DNA of 64,000 nucleotides, from positions 11,355 through 75,354 of the forward strand of contig CBFDCR010000018.1 in the NCBI GenBank assembly GCA_965603365.1, in the 5' to 3' direction. The position numbers and the translations under genes are program-made. Source of the stretch: JAHELQ01 sp965603365 (GTDB lineage Bacteria > Acidobacteriota > Aminicenantia > UBA2199). Numbering within the stretch: the stretch's first letter is position 1; each line of letters opens with the position of its first letter. Below, piece by piece: positions 7,315 through 15,734 of this stretch. The notes under the pieces were generated by a model. It did no database searches. It was not told the origin of the DNA and was given only the letters and a program-made list of their open reading frames with translations.

Positions 7315-8836
7315 TGAGGCTGTAGAGGCAGCGGGTGGTGGCCGGATCGATGATGACGATATATTGTTTTTGGGATTGTTCTAAGGGCAGGGTTATTTTG
7401 ATCCCGCTGGAGACCGTTCGGCTCTTGAAGGCAATGCCGGCGTTCTGGCTGACCGGGTCCACCTGGAGGGTAAATATGTCTAAGGGGCGATCTCTCATCT
7501 CCGGGGGGATCACCACTTCCAGGTGCCGGTAGGTTTTGCCCTTGCCTGTTGACTGGCCCAACTTTCCGTAAGAGAGTCTGTCGATCGCTCCCGTGACTCG
7601 GCTCCACATGCCGCTGTTGGCCACATTCAGGGCAAATAACTTTTTCTGAAAGGGGGGCATCTGCCGGTAGAGAACTTTTTTAGCGGTGAATTGCACCGTA
7701 TGGATACGGACACCTGCGCGGCCGCATTCGATGCGCAGGCGTAAACTCTCTTTTTGATCGGTCCCTGGGGGGTAAAAGAAGAGTTCATAGTAGGCAGTTG
7801 TGCTCCGCTTGATCCGCTGCACCACCTTCTGGGTATCCAATCCGGCAAAATATTGCCCACCCCCTTCTTCGGCCATATATTTTAAGCTCTCTCTGCCCGA
7901 CGTATCGTGGTCGTCGTCGGCTTCGATTTTCCTGGGATTTATCGTGTAAAGGGCACCGCCGCCTTCGTTGACGGCCCGGGCCACCTGTTTGAGGTACTCA
8001 TAATATATATGATGGTTTTCGTAGGTGGTGGCGGTGAGTTCATAAAAGGCGGCGCCTTTGCTCAGCCCGTTGCTTCCTGCACCCTTGTCGGGGAGCCATA
8101 CCTCTTTAAAGGCCCCCTTAGACACCCCTTCGGAGATGAGGAATACGATTTTGGGCTGGGTGATGGCCTTGAGTGCATATCTAAATTCCGCCAGCACCCT
8201 GGCAAAATATTTCAGGTCCGCCTTGTAGCGGAATTGTTCCGATTCCCGGTCTTTCCGCTTCTGCTCTTCGTTGAAGGAGCGGTTTAAATGCCCCACCATT
8301 CCCTCCTCTGCCGGCAGAAAGTGTCCGAAGGATTGACTGTCTTGCACTTTCTTCCGGTATTCCGGCAGTTGTTTGATTTTTTGGATGGCTTTTTTGATTC
8401 TTTTCCGATTTTTTGCGGGGCCGATCACATATTTAAGGCCTCCGCCGGGATTGCATTCTAAAACGATAAAGGCGTCGCTGGGAGGAGAGTTATCGACGAA
8501 CCCGGCGGCGATCTCCCTGGATCGCTTCAGGCCGGCCGTACTGTTGAAAATCGAATCGATAATGATAAAGACATATCTGTGCGGTGTTCGGACCTTTTCC
8601 TCGATCTGTTCGAGGTTGTAGCGGTTAAAGGCGGCTGTGGGGACGGCTTTACCGTTGATGAAAAGCCGGAGATCCTCCTTTGCTAAATCGTAAACCGGCA
8701 GACCGCGAGAATCCAGGGCAAACAGCGGGATCACCTGAACCTCCACGCTGACTTCATACTTGAGCCGGTCCTGTGCCTGGGGCCACAGGTTCACCGCTGC
8801 CAGTAACAGGATTAAGATGAGACGTACTCTTTTCAC
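7307..8836 (-). CDS. VWFA-related domain protein (acidobacterial type)
   Basis: A 509-residue exported protein starting with GTG at 8836, with AGGAGA about 7 bases upstream and a signal peptide (MKRVRLILILLLAAVNLWPQ). The N-terminal segment VIPLFALDSRGLPVYDLAKE followed by a 'DLRLFINGK' turn is the signature of the VWFA-related family that is expanded in Acidobacteriota ('V-x-D-x-x-G-x-x-V-x-x-L-x-x-x-D-F'). A von Willebrand A fold follows. Its metal site reads IIIDSIFNS rather than the classic D-x-S-x-S, so metal binding may be weakened. The C-terminal 150 residues are beta-rich. The gene has its own upstream site next to the four-PAS kinase on the same strand (16-base gap), so the two may form one transcript. 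Function unknown; probably an extracytoplasmic adhesion or scaffold protein. Confidence 0.8.
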   Translation of the reverse strand: MKRVRLILILLLAAVNLWPQAQDRLKYEVSVEVQVIPLFALDSRGLPVYDLAKEDLRLFINGKAVPTAAFNRYNLEQIEEKVRTPHRYVFIIIDSIFNSTAGLKRSREIAAGFVDNSPPSDAFIVLECNPGGGLKYVIGPAKNRKRIKKAIQKIKQLPEYRKKVQDSQSFGHFLPAEEGMVGHLNRSFNEEQKRKDRESEQFRYKADLKYFARVLAEFRYALKAITQPKIVFLISEGVSKGAFKEVWLPDKGAGSNGLSKGAAFYELTATTYENHHIYYEYLKQVARAVNEGGGALYTINPRKIEADDDHDTSGRESLKYMAEEGGGQYFAGLDTQKVVQRIKRSTTAYYELFFYPPGTDQKESLRLRIECGRAGVRIHTVQFTAKKVLYRQMPPFQKKLFALNVANSGMWSRVTGAIDRLSYGKLGQSTGKGKTYRHLEVVIPPEMRDRPLDIFTLQVDPVSQNAGIAFKSRTVSSGIKITLPLEQSQKQYIVIIDPATTRCLYSLIR

Positions 8837-8851
8837 TAAAATCTCCTGGAA

Positions 8852-11506
8852 TTAATCCAATACCTTTCGGATGGCGGGAGCAATCTGTTTCAGGGAAATG
8901 GGTTTTGGCAAGATCGCCTTGATGTCGAGGACGGCGGCCTCATCGTCCGGAATCACATCGCTGTATCCGGTACACAGGATAACGGGAAGGCTGATCCCTA
9001 TCTGCCTCAGGTTTTTGACCAGCTCTACTCCCATCATGTGGGGCATGATCTGGTCGGTGATGAGAAGATCGAAGCGGTGGGGATCCTGTTGAATCATATT
9101 GAAGGCCTCGGCGGTGCTGGTGGCGGTGGCCACCGTATAACCCAGGCTTTCCAGCATGAACCTGGTGACGTCTACGATCTCTGGCTCATCATCCACAAAC
9201 AGGATGGACTCAGCCCCACCGGGCAGGGATTGGATCTTGCGGGCCTCGATGGAGGAGGCTCTCTCGACCCTCGGCAAAAATATATGAAAGGCGGTCCCTT
9301 TGCCCACCTTACTTTCCACCGTGATTTCGCCGCCGTGGCTTTTAATTATTCCGTGTACCACAGACAAGCCTAGACCTGTGCCTTCCTCTTCATTTTTGGT
9401 GGTGAAGAAAGGTTCGAAGATGCGCTTCATCACCGCCGGTTCCATGCCTAAGCCGGTATCGCCGATAGTCAACTCTATAAAGGGGCCCGGCGCGATTCCG
9501 GGGTAAATCAGGGCATCGTAGGCATCGAGTTCTATATCTATTAAACCGATTTCCAGGACGCCCCCCTGTTCTTGCATGGCATGGGCGGCATTGGTGCAGA
9601 GGTTCATGAGTACCTGGTGTATTTGATTGGCATCTGCCAATACAATGCTCGATGTTGCCTTGATATTTTTTCGGAATTGGATGGTGGTGGGCAGGGAGGC
9701 CCGGAGAAATTCAAGAACCTCTTGAATCACCAGGCTGATCTGGATCGGTTTTTTTTCGTACTCTTTTTTCCGGCTGAAGGAGAGGATTTGTTGAACCAGG
9801 TTTCTGGCTCGATCCCCGGCCTTCAGGATATGTTCTAAATTTGATCTCAATCTTTCTTTGTTCTGGATTCCTATCAGGGAGAGTTCGGCATAGCCAATGA
9901 TGGAAGAGAGGATATTGTTAAAATCGTGGGCAATACCCCCGGCCAGTGTGCCGATGGCCTCCATTTTTTGAGCCTGCCGCAATTGCTCCTCCATCCTGTG
10001 CTCCAGGGTGACGTCCCGTTTCACCGCCACGTAATTGGTGATGTTTCCCGTTTTATCTTTAATGGGCGAGATGGTGGCCTCTTCCTTGTAAATGGTGCCG
10101 TCCTTTTTTTTATTGATGAAGTGACCATCCCAGATTTTCCCCTCTTGAATGGTTCTCCACAGATTTTGATAAAAGATGTCATCCTGTTCACCGCTCTTCA
10201 GCAAATTGCAGTTGCGGCCCACTGCCTCCCTGCCGGGATAACCGGTGATTTTCTCAAAAGCGGGATTCACATATTGGATGACGGCATCCTTATTGGTGAT
10301 GATAATGGCCTCTGCCGCCTGCTCGATGGCCGTTGCCAGCAGGAGGCGTTCCTGCTCTTCTTGAACTCTTTCGGTTATGTCCCGAAAAGCGGCCACCATT
10401 TTCCCCGGGGCGGTCTGGAAAGCATGAACTTCAAAGGCGCCCTTGATCTGGTTTTCCTCATAATCGATCTGCTCTGACTTCCAGGCTGTTCCTTCCCGGG
10501 CGACCCGGCGATACATTTTCGGTATTGGCGACGCGGCTAGAGCAGGGAATGCTTCTTCAGCCGATTTTCCCACAAATTGGGCATTATCGACACCCAGGAT
10601 ATGGTCGGCTGCCGGGTTATAATCGACGAATTCGAGCCGATCACCGGCTTTGAGTTCATACATGTGCATCCCCAGGGGCATCGATTCGATGATGTTGCGA
10701 AACTTTCTCTCCGATTCACTGAATGCGTTCCCTGCTTGCTTTTGGGCGGTGACGTCCAGGGCAGTGAAAGTCACGTCGGTTGTAGGGTTCGAGGGATCTA
10801 TAGGCGTTGAGCTCAACAGGATATCGATAATCCGGCCATCCTTGCGTATCAATTGAGTCTCCACCGTCCCCATTCCATTCTTCCTGATCTGATCATATTT
10901 TTTTTTACCCACCCGTTCAAATTCTTCTGGAGTGGGGTAGAGCATGAGGGCACTCTTGCCTATCAGTTCTTCGGCACTGTATCCCACCATTTCGCACAGC
11001 CGGTTGTTGACCCATTTGAAAATGCGGTCTGAGACCACCCCGATGCCGACCGGTGCGGCCTTAAGAATACTGTTCAGCATGGCCTCGCTCTGTCTGAGTT
11101 TCTCTTCCGATTGCTTTCGCTCTGTAATGTTCCTGGCAATGATCTGAAAACCGATGTCTTTTTCGCCTTTTTTAAGGAAGGTGACGTGAATCTCCGAGAA
11201 CTCGGTGGAACCGTCTTTTCGGGCCCATTCGATTTCGATCGGTTTGGTGCTTTTCCCTTTTAAGAGGCTTTGAAGCATCTGTTTATATCTGGAGATTTGT
11301 CTTTTTTTAAATAGGGGGATTTTGGAGAAGTGTTTGCCCACAATTTCGTCTCGGGAAAATCCGGATTGAAATTGAAAAGCCCTATTGCATGAAGTGATCA
11401 CCCCATTCATATCCAGGGTGCACATCCCGTCCGGGGCGTTTTCAAACATATATTTATATTTTTCTTCAGAATTTTTTAAATTTTCTGCTGCGGAGTTTTT
11501 TTTCAT
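8852..11506 (-). CDS. Cytosolic four-PAS hybrid histidine kinase with receiver
   Basis: About 884 residues from the ATG at 11506 (preceded by GGGAGACAGGACC); the frame stays open to an upstream ATG at 11656, but the extra 50 residues look non-conserved. Four PAS domains follow one another (about 13-130, 135-255, 262-380, 385-505), each closing with an 'ITERK/DVT' type linker. The HisKA carries His527 in GGIAHDFNN, and the HATPase has NLCTNAAHAM, GDTGLGM and GTGLGLSV. The C-terminal receiver has phospho-acceptor Asp818 in LLITDQIMP and the conserved Lys in LPKP. No membrane segment is seen, so it senses a cytosolic cue (redox, gas or small ligand). Hybrid kinases with a C-terminal receiver normally relay to a separate regulator; none is encoded nearby. 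Confidence 0.9.
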   Translation of the reverse strand: MKKNSAAENLKNSEEKYKYMFENAPDGMCTLDMNGVITSCNRAFQFQSGFSRDEIVGKHFSKIPLFKKRQISRYKQMLQSLLKGKSTKPIEIEWARKDGSTEFSEIHVTFLKKGEKDIGFQIIARNITERKQSEEKLRQSEAMLNSILKAAPVGIGVVSDRIFKWVNNRLCEMVGYSAEELIGKSALMLYPTPEEFERVGKKKYDQIRKNGMGTVETQLIRKDGRIIDILLSSTPIDPSNPTTDVTFTALDVTAQKQAGNAFSESERKFRNIIESMPLGMHMYELKAGDRLEFVDYNPAADHILGVDNAQFVGKSAEEAFPALAASPIPKMYRRVAREGTAWKSEQIDYEENQIKGAFEVHAFQTAPGKMVAAFRDITERVQEEQERLLLATAIEQAAEAIIITNKDAVIQYVNPAFEKITGYPGREAVGRNCNLLKSGEQDDIFYQNLWRTIQEGKIWDGHFINKKKDGTIYKEEATISPIKDKTGNITNYVAVKRDVTLEHRMEEQLRQAQKMEAIGTLAGGIAHDFNNILSSIIGYAELSLIGIQNKERLRSNLEHILKAGDRARNLVQQILSFSRKKEYEKKPIQISLVIQEVLEFLRASLPTTIQFRKNIKATSSIVLADANQIHQVLMNLCTNAAHAMQEQGGVLEIGLIDIELDAYDALIYPGIAPGPFIELTIGDTGLGMEPAVMKRIFEPFFTTKNEEEGTGLGLSVVHGIIKSHGGEITVESKVGKGTAFHIFLPRVERASSIEARKIQSLPGGAESILFVDDEPEIVDVTRFMLESLGYTVATATSTAEAFNMIQQDPHRFDLLITDQIMPHMMGVELVKNLRQIGISLPVILCTGYSDVIPDDEAAVLDIKAILPKPISLKQIAPAIRKVLD

Positions 11507-11673
11507 GGTCCTGTCTCCCTTGAGACTCTCCTCTCTATAGAGTTCGGTTTTAAACAAATTTTCTGACTCACATCCTGAATTGTAAAGCAAATAGCCCGAT
11601 AATTCAATAGGCTTTTCCAACACTTTCCGTTTTGACGTTTGCACCTTTGCACGCACCGACCTGCAGACACATG

Positions 11674-11702
11674 TTACGAACTGGTGACATTTTTGTTATA
11701 AA
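11674..11702 (+). promoter_or_regulatory. Possible promoter for the CBM9/DUF5916 gene
   Basis: TTACGA at 11674-11679, 17-base spacer, TATAAA at 11697-11702, with the gene ATG 44 bases further on. The -35 is imperfect and no strong ribosome site precedes the ATG. Confidence 0.4.
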
Positions 11703-11746
11703 ATTTAGACCAATTTCATCTCTCGGCGAAGTAGAATATATTCAGA

Positions 11747-13840
11747 ATGTTAAAACTGTGTGTCGGTTTATATATATTGTATGTACTGTTCATCGGCTCT
11801 TTCTTGGGGGCTGCCCAGGAAAAAGAGCTGTGGGCGGTGCGAATCGATGGGAAAGTGAAGATCGATGGCCGGTTAAGCGAAGGCTTTTACCCACAGTTGA
11901 GGCCGGCCGGTGATTTTGTCCAGTTTCATCCCCAAAACGGCGCAAAGCCCACCTTTAAAACCTATGTTTACTGCTTTTACGACAAAAAGAACATCTATTT
12001 TAGCTTCCGCTGTCCGGATGATGAGCCTCACAAGATAACCGCCGATATCACCCCCTTTGGCGAGTATTACAACAACGACGAAATCGAGATCTATCTGGAC
12101 ACATTCCTGGACAGGCAAACCTACGAGTATTTTGCCGTGAATGCCCGGGGTATTAAGGATGGCAAAAAAACCGTCTGGGATGCGGCGGCAGCGATCGACG
12201 ATTGCGGCTGGACTGCCGAGATCAGTATCCCCTTCAAGTCCCTGCGCTTCCCGGTAAAAGAGGTGCAGCAGTGGGGAGTGAACTTCCGGCGCCGTATTTT
12301 TCGGCTCAATGAGACCCATTACTGGACAGAGGTGAGCCGGGATAAATTGGCGGTGTTTGGGGATACCTTCGGCAGGCTGGAAGGCATCAAAGACATCAGG
12401 GGGGGCAAAAACCTCGAAGTCTTTCCCTATACCGGCCTTCGCCACTCCCGTTTGCTGGACGAGAAGGACAGCCAGTTTGCCTATGGTGTCGATCTAAAAT
12501 ACGGCATCACCTCCAATCTAACCCTGGATTTCACCTCCTCGCCCGATTACTCCCATGTTGAGTCGGACCCCTTCTTTTACCAGACCGTCCCCTATGAGCA
12601 CCACCTGCAGGAAAACCGGCCCTTTTATATGGAGGGCCGCGACTATTTTTCTACCATGTTCACCCTCTTTTACTCCCGCCGCATCGAAAATCCCTTTTTG
12701 GCGGCCAAGGTGAGCGGGAAACTGGACGGCTACTCTTTGGGGGTGCTGCTGGCCGGTAACCGCGGGGAGGATGAAGGGGGAGACCGTCCCTCCAGTTTCC
12801 ACGGCGTATTCCGTTTGAAGAAGGACGTATTTAAATTTTCCAACATCGGCTTTATATTTTCCAATATCGAGGCGCGGGACCACTGGAACCGGAATGTGGG
12901 GCTGGACTTTAATTTCAAGTATAAGGATATTTACCGTTTCCGGGGCATAGCCGCCTTTTCGTTTAATAAAGATATGCCCCATACCCGGAACGGCATGTAT
13001 CGACTCATCGTCTCCCGCATCAAGGATGAGGGCCTGACCTTACTGGGATTGTACAACCGCATCGACCCCAACGTCAGTGTACCGGCGGGCTTTATTACCC
13101 GTACCGATTTTCAGCAGCTTCGCTTTATCGGCCGCTACAGTTTTCGCTGGCAGGGGAAGTGGCTGGAACGCCTCAACCTGCGCCTTTTTAAAGACAACGA
13201 GAGCTCGGTGGCCGACCACTTAAAGATCCAGGACAGTTACGAGCTGGAGGCAGATATCGCCACCCGCGACCGGTTTCGCCTTATGGTCTCTGCATTCTGG
13301 GGAGAGGAACGGCCGCAGTTGTACGATGAAAACGACGAACTGGTATGGGGCCGGCGCCTCTTCCCGGTAAAGGGGCACTTCTTTTCCTTCTCTTACAGCG
13401 GCAATCATACCGTCCGGCTGGGGGTGGACAGGTTTTTCTTCTCCGGTTATGTGTACAATGACGATTTTAGCGAACTTAAAGAGGGCAGCACCTCCGAAAT
13501 CTCCTTATGGAGCAATGTCAAGTTTTCCCCCCAACTTCAGTTGCATCTCAATTACGGCAGGACTGCCTACCGTTCGGATGATCAAACCATCCGGTTCAAG
13601 GGGCAACTGGTCTCTTCTGCCCTGAATGTCCAGATCAACAAGAGGCTGTCGTCCTTTTTAAAGTTTCAATACGATTCCCATTCCCGGAGATTTCAATACG
13701 ACTTCCTGATCGGCTATGAACCGGCCAATGTGAGTCACATCTATCTCTCCATTAAAAATTATTCCGAAACCCGCTTCCGCCTCTTCAATCCCGATGCCCG
13801 CAGTATCGTCTTCAAAATCTCCTACCTCTTCCGGATATAA
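11747..13840 (+). CDS. CBM9-like domain plus DUF5916 beta-barrel protein
   Basis: A 697-residue exported protein with a signal peptide (residues 1-23). Residues about 30-205 match the CBM9-like fold of the carbohydrate-binding family 9 / DUF5916 group: IDGKVKIDGRL, a D-x-E-I-x-I-Y-L-D core (NDEIEIYLDTF), then WTAEISIPFKSLRF. The remainder has the DUF5916 hallmark (LDFTSSPDYSHVESDP, then ENRPFYMEGRDYF) and alternating amphipathic strands ending in an aromatic-rich C-terminus (FKISYLFRI), as in outer-membrane barrels. The family is often found in Bacteroidota and Acidobacteriota and is presumed to act at the cell surface on glycans, but no reaction is known. It stands alone, divergent from the four-PAS kinase. 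Confidence 0.8.
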   Translation: MLKLCVGLYILYVLFIGSFLGAAQEKELWAVRIDGKVKIDGRLSEGFYPQLRPAGDFVQFHPQNGAKPTFKTYVYCFYDKKNIYFSFRCPDDEPHKITADITPFGEYYNNDEIEIYLDTFLDRQTYEYFAVNARGIKDGKKTVWDAAAAIDDCGWTAEISIPFKSLRFPVKEVQQWGVNFRRRIFRLNETHYWTEVSRDKLAVFGDTFGRLEGIKDIRGGKNLEVFPYTGLRHSRLLDEKDSQFAYGVDLKYGITSNLTLDFTSSPDYSHVESDPFFYQTVPYEHHLQENRPFYMEGRDYFSTMFTLFYSRRIENPFLAAKVSGKLDGYSLGVLLAGNRGEDEGGDRPSSFHGVFRLKKDVFKFSNIGFIFSNIEARDHWNRNVGLDFNFKYKDIYRFRGIAAFSFNKDMPHTRNGMYRLIVSRIKDEGLTLLGLYNRIDPNVSVPAGFITRTDFQQLRFIGRYSFRWQGKWLERLNLRLFKDNESSVADHLKIQDSYELEADIATRDRFRLMVSAFWGEERPQLYDENDELVWGRRLFPVKGHFFSFSYSGNHTVRLGVDRFFFSGYVYNDDFSELKEGSTSEISLWSNVKFSPQLQLHLNYGRTAYRSDDQTIRFKGQLVSSALNVQINKRLSSFLKFQYDSHSRRFQYDFLIGYEPANVSHIYLSIKNYSETRFRLFNPDARSIVFKISYLFRI

Positions 13841-13931
13841 CAAAGATGTCCCGATTCTAAGGAGGAATTGCGGAATATTATTCCGATTATCTCAATTTTC
13901 CCTACATAATCCTCTTTTAATTCGGAAAAAA

Positions 13932-13992
13932 CTACTTTAATTCCGCTAATCCTACTATAAGGCGGGAAATCCTACTTTAATTCCGCTAATCC
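13932..13992. repeat. Perfect 21-bp direct repeat, 40-bp period
   Basis: Copies at 13932-13952 and 13972-13992 are identical (begin CTACTTTAATTCC, end GCTAATCC), separated by 19 bases that contain a partial related word (CCTACTATAA). A further related fragment (GGAATTGCGG) lies about 50 bases upstream. Confidence 0.75.
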
Positions 13993-14059
13993 GCAGCCAG
14001 ATCGGGAAATTGCCGGAAAAAAGACAAAATTCTCTCCTAACGCACCCCATCCCCCACCC

Positions 14060-14164
14060 CCGGTTGACAAGCCCTTTCCTGGTAGTTGACCCCTTCGGAC
14101 GCAACCTGGACCCGTCCGTACGGGGCTTTGACCCATTCATACGGAGGCTTGACCCGTTCCTTCG
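14060..14164. repeat. Imperfect 21-bp tandem repeat array
   Basis: Four head-to-tail 21-base units at 14081-14101, 14102-14122, 14123-14143 and 14144-14164, each with a TTGACCC or TGGACCC core followed by a pyrimidine-rich stretch and TNCG. A degenerate fifth unit precedes them at 14060-14080. On the minus strand the period keeps a reading frame open and would give a G-S-x-x-R repeat, but there is no ribosome site or homology, so I treat it as non-coding. Confidence 0.7.
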
Positions 14165-14303
14165 GGAGGCTATCAATGGGTGTCCCCTTCCGGTTTATGG
14201 TCTTCCTCTTCAAAATCCCGATGAGTTAAGGATTCAATTTCAAAGGGGCCGGGGAATGCTCAATTGTTGATGTCATGATCTCAAACTTTCAGATCTCGAG
14301 CTC

Positions 14304-14319
14304 AAATATTCAGGCCGTG
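14304..14319 (+). repeat. Left copy of 16-bp direct repeat bracketing the ABC-3C cassette
   Basis: AAATATTCAGGCCGTG, identical to the copy at 17702-17717. Both copies are close to a second shared word, TCAAACTTT, though in different order, so the two flanks share a small set of sequence words. Confidence 0.6.
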
Positions 14320-14558
14320 AACTGAGTTGTTCAAGTTTGAAAGAGAAAAATTTTAGCCCTCCCCTTTCCTGTTCCGACTAATTATCGATAATCGTATGCT
14401 CTTGCCCAAATTGTATCCCAGTGAAAAAACTATGCACTTTTGAATCTTAAATGACAAAAGTCTTTTTTCGAGGTTGAAAATTTCTTCTGTTTATGGTAAT
14501 CAATACTGTGGTTTTTATTTTTTTGTGAAAAAATTTTTAAATTTGATTTAGGGTTAAT

Positions 14559-15479
14559 ATGCGAAGTTTTCCATTGCATGATTTGACTCCCAGGGAGTTT
14601 GAAGAGTTGGTGGTATTGATTTGTGAGCGGGTACTGGGAACCGGGACCATTAATTTCTCTACCGGGAAGGACGGCGGCAGGGATGCTAAATTCACCGGCA
14701 AGGCGGAACAATTTCCCAGTAAAGAGCGGCCCTGGGAAGGTAAGTTCGTCGTTCAGGCCAAACATACGGAAAAACCCGTTGCTAAGTGTTCAGATCCCGA
14801 TTTTAAGGGAGTACTGGAAAAGGAGGTGAAAAAACTAAAAGTGCTGAAGGAGGAAGGGAGAGTCGATTATTACCTGGTATTTACCAACCGGCGGCTGTCC
14901 GGTATTGCCGAAGCTAAGATCTCTGATTTTATCGAAACCCAGGTCGAGGTGGAGAATCAGGTAATCGGGGATGAGCGGATTCAACTGTGGCTGGGGGAAT
15001 ATCCCGATATTAGCAAGACTCTAAATTTGAACAACCTGCTGCTGCCGCTAAAGTTTTACGAGCAGGACCTGAAAGATATCATTATCAAATTTTCTAGAAT
15101 TAAGACCGAATTGGCGGAAGAAATCGATAAAAAACTAAGATATGTCGGGCTGGAGAGGAAAAATGAACTCAACAAATTGGGCAAAGAATACTTTGATTTT
15201 ATGAGAAAGAACTCCTTCTCCTATTTTAGGAAGATCGATAAATTTCTGGAAAATCCTGCCAACCGAAAATATAAAATGTATTACGATAATACAGTTTCCG
15301 ATCTTCAAGAGGAGATTATCGTGAAAAGAAGTGAATATGATCAGTTTAGAGAGATATTTTCAGATTTGTACAAGTACATTCTCGATAATAATATGGATTC
15401 ATTAAAAGAAAGGCGGAAGTTGGTGCGTGTTTTTCTGCACTATATGTATTTTAATTGTGACATCGGTGTTGGAGAATAG
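14559..15479 (+). CDS. ABC-3C system effector: PD-(D/E)XK nuclease-like domain with ABC-3C C-terminal domain
   Basis: A 306-residue protein. The N-terminal 120 residues look like a restriction-endonuclease fold: LTPREFEELVVLICERVLG helix, then GKDGGRDAKF (Asp42) and VVQAKH (Gln66, Lys68), giving the D...QxK variant of PD-(D/E)XK as in Mrr-type enzymes. A helical middle section follows. The C-terminal part, with a long helix and a final YMYFNCDIG motif, resembles the C-terminal domains that tether effectors of ABC-three-component systems to their ATPase. It is the first gene of a tight three-gene unit with a small middle component (3-base gap) and a DUF2326 ATPase. ABC-3C systems were defined by comparative genomics as conflict systems; I infer DNA cleavage on activation. 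No experiment-level claim can be made from sequence. Confidence 0.75.
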   Translation: MRSFPLHDLTPREFEELVVLICERVLGTGTINFSTGKDGGRDAKFTGKAEQFPSKERPWEGKFVVQAKHTEKPVAKCSDPDFKGVLEKEVKKLKVLKEEGRVDYYLVFTNRRLSGIAEAKISDFIETQVEVENQVIGDERIQLWLGEYPDISKTLNLNNLLLPLKFYEQDLKDIIIKFSRIKTELAEEIDKKLRYVGLERKNELNKLGKEYFDFMRKNSFSYFRKIDKFLENPANRKYKMYYDNTVSDLQEEIIVKRSEYDQFREIFSDLYKYILDNNMDSLKERRKLVRVFLHYMYFNCDIGVGE

Positions 15480-15482
15480 CCC

Positions 15483-15734
15483 GTGATTCGGCCGGATAAA
15501 CACTGGAATCCCCGTTTCTCGGTGGTGAATATCGGGGGCCTGGTTATTCAAATATTGAAGGAAACCGCCATTATGCCCTTTGATGAACTGCTGGCGATGC
15601 TCATCCACCGCACAGATCGGCAGGTGAAAGAAGTGTTTGCGCCTACCCTTGCATTTTTATTTTTGCTGGGAAAGATCCAGTATCACGACAAAATTGATGC
15701 GATAGAGTTAATCAAATCCAATGAAACTAACTAA
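15483..15734 (+). CDS. ABC-3C middle component (MC6-like small protein)
   Basis: An 83-residue protein starting with GTG at 15483, with GGAG about 10 bases upstream inside the end of the effector gene. The sequence VVNIGGLVIQILKETAIMPF followed by DELLAMLIHR and FAPTLAFLFLLGKIQY is a compact winged-helix-like small protein, the form of ABC-3C middle component 6. It has no catalytic motif. Its end overlaps the ATPase gene start by 14 bases, so translation is coupled. In known layouts the middle component bridges effector and ATPase. Confidence 0.75.
   Translation: MIRPDKHWNPRFSVVNIGGLVIQILKETAIMPFDELLAMLIHRTDRQVKEVFAPTLAFLFLLGKIQYHDKIDAIELIKSNETN

Larger units (their letters stand above)
13841..14558. 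other. 718-bp non-coding interval with two short repeat arrays
   Basis: No convincing gene. It holds a near-perfect palindrome (CGGAATATTATTCCG at 13871-13885), a 21-bp direct repeat pair, a four-unit 21-bp tandem array and one copy of the 16-bp repeat that also occurs after the ABC-3C cassette. The last 200 bases are A/T rich and lead into the cassette; no strong promoter was recognised there. Confidence 0.6.

Noticed and set aside
9926..10477. Plus-strand open frames inside the four-PAS kinase
   Set aside because: They are shadows of the kinase on the other strand, which has complete domains and motifs.
13932..14164. CRISPR array
   Set aside because: Repeats are 21 bp with 0 or 19-base spacing and no cas genes; units vary too much.
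13955..14176. Minus-strand frame with a G-S-x-x-R repeat
   Set aside because: It simply translates the 21-bp tandem array; no ribosome site, no similarity, and begins with TTG.
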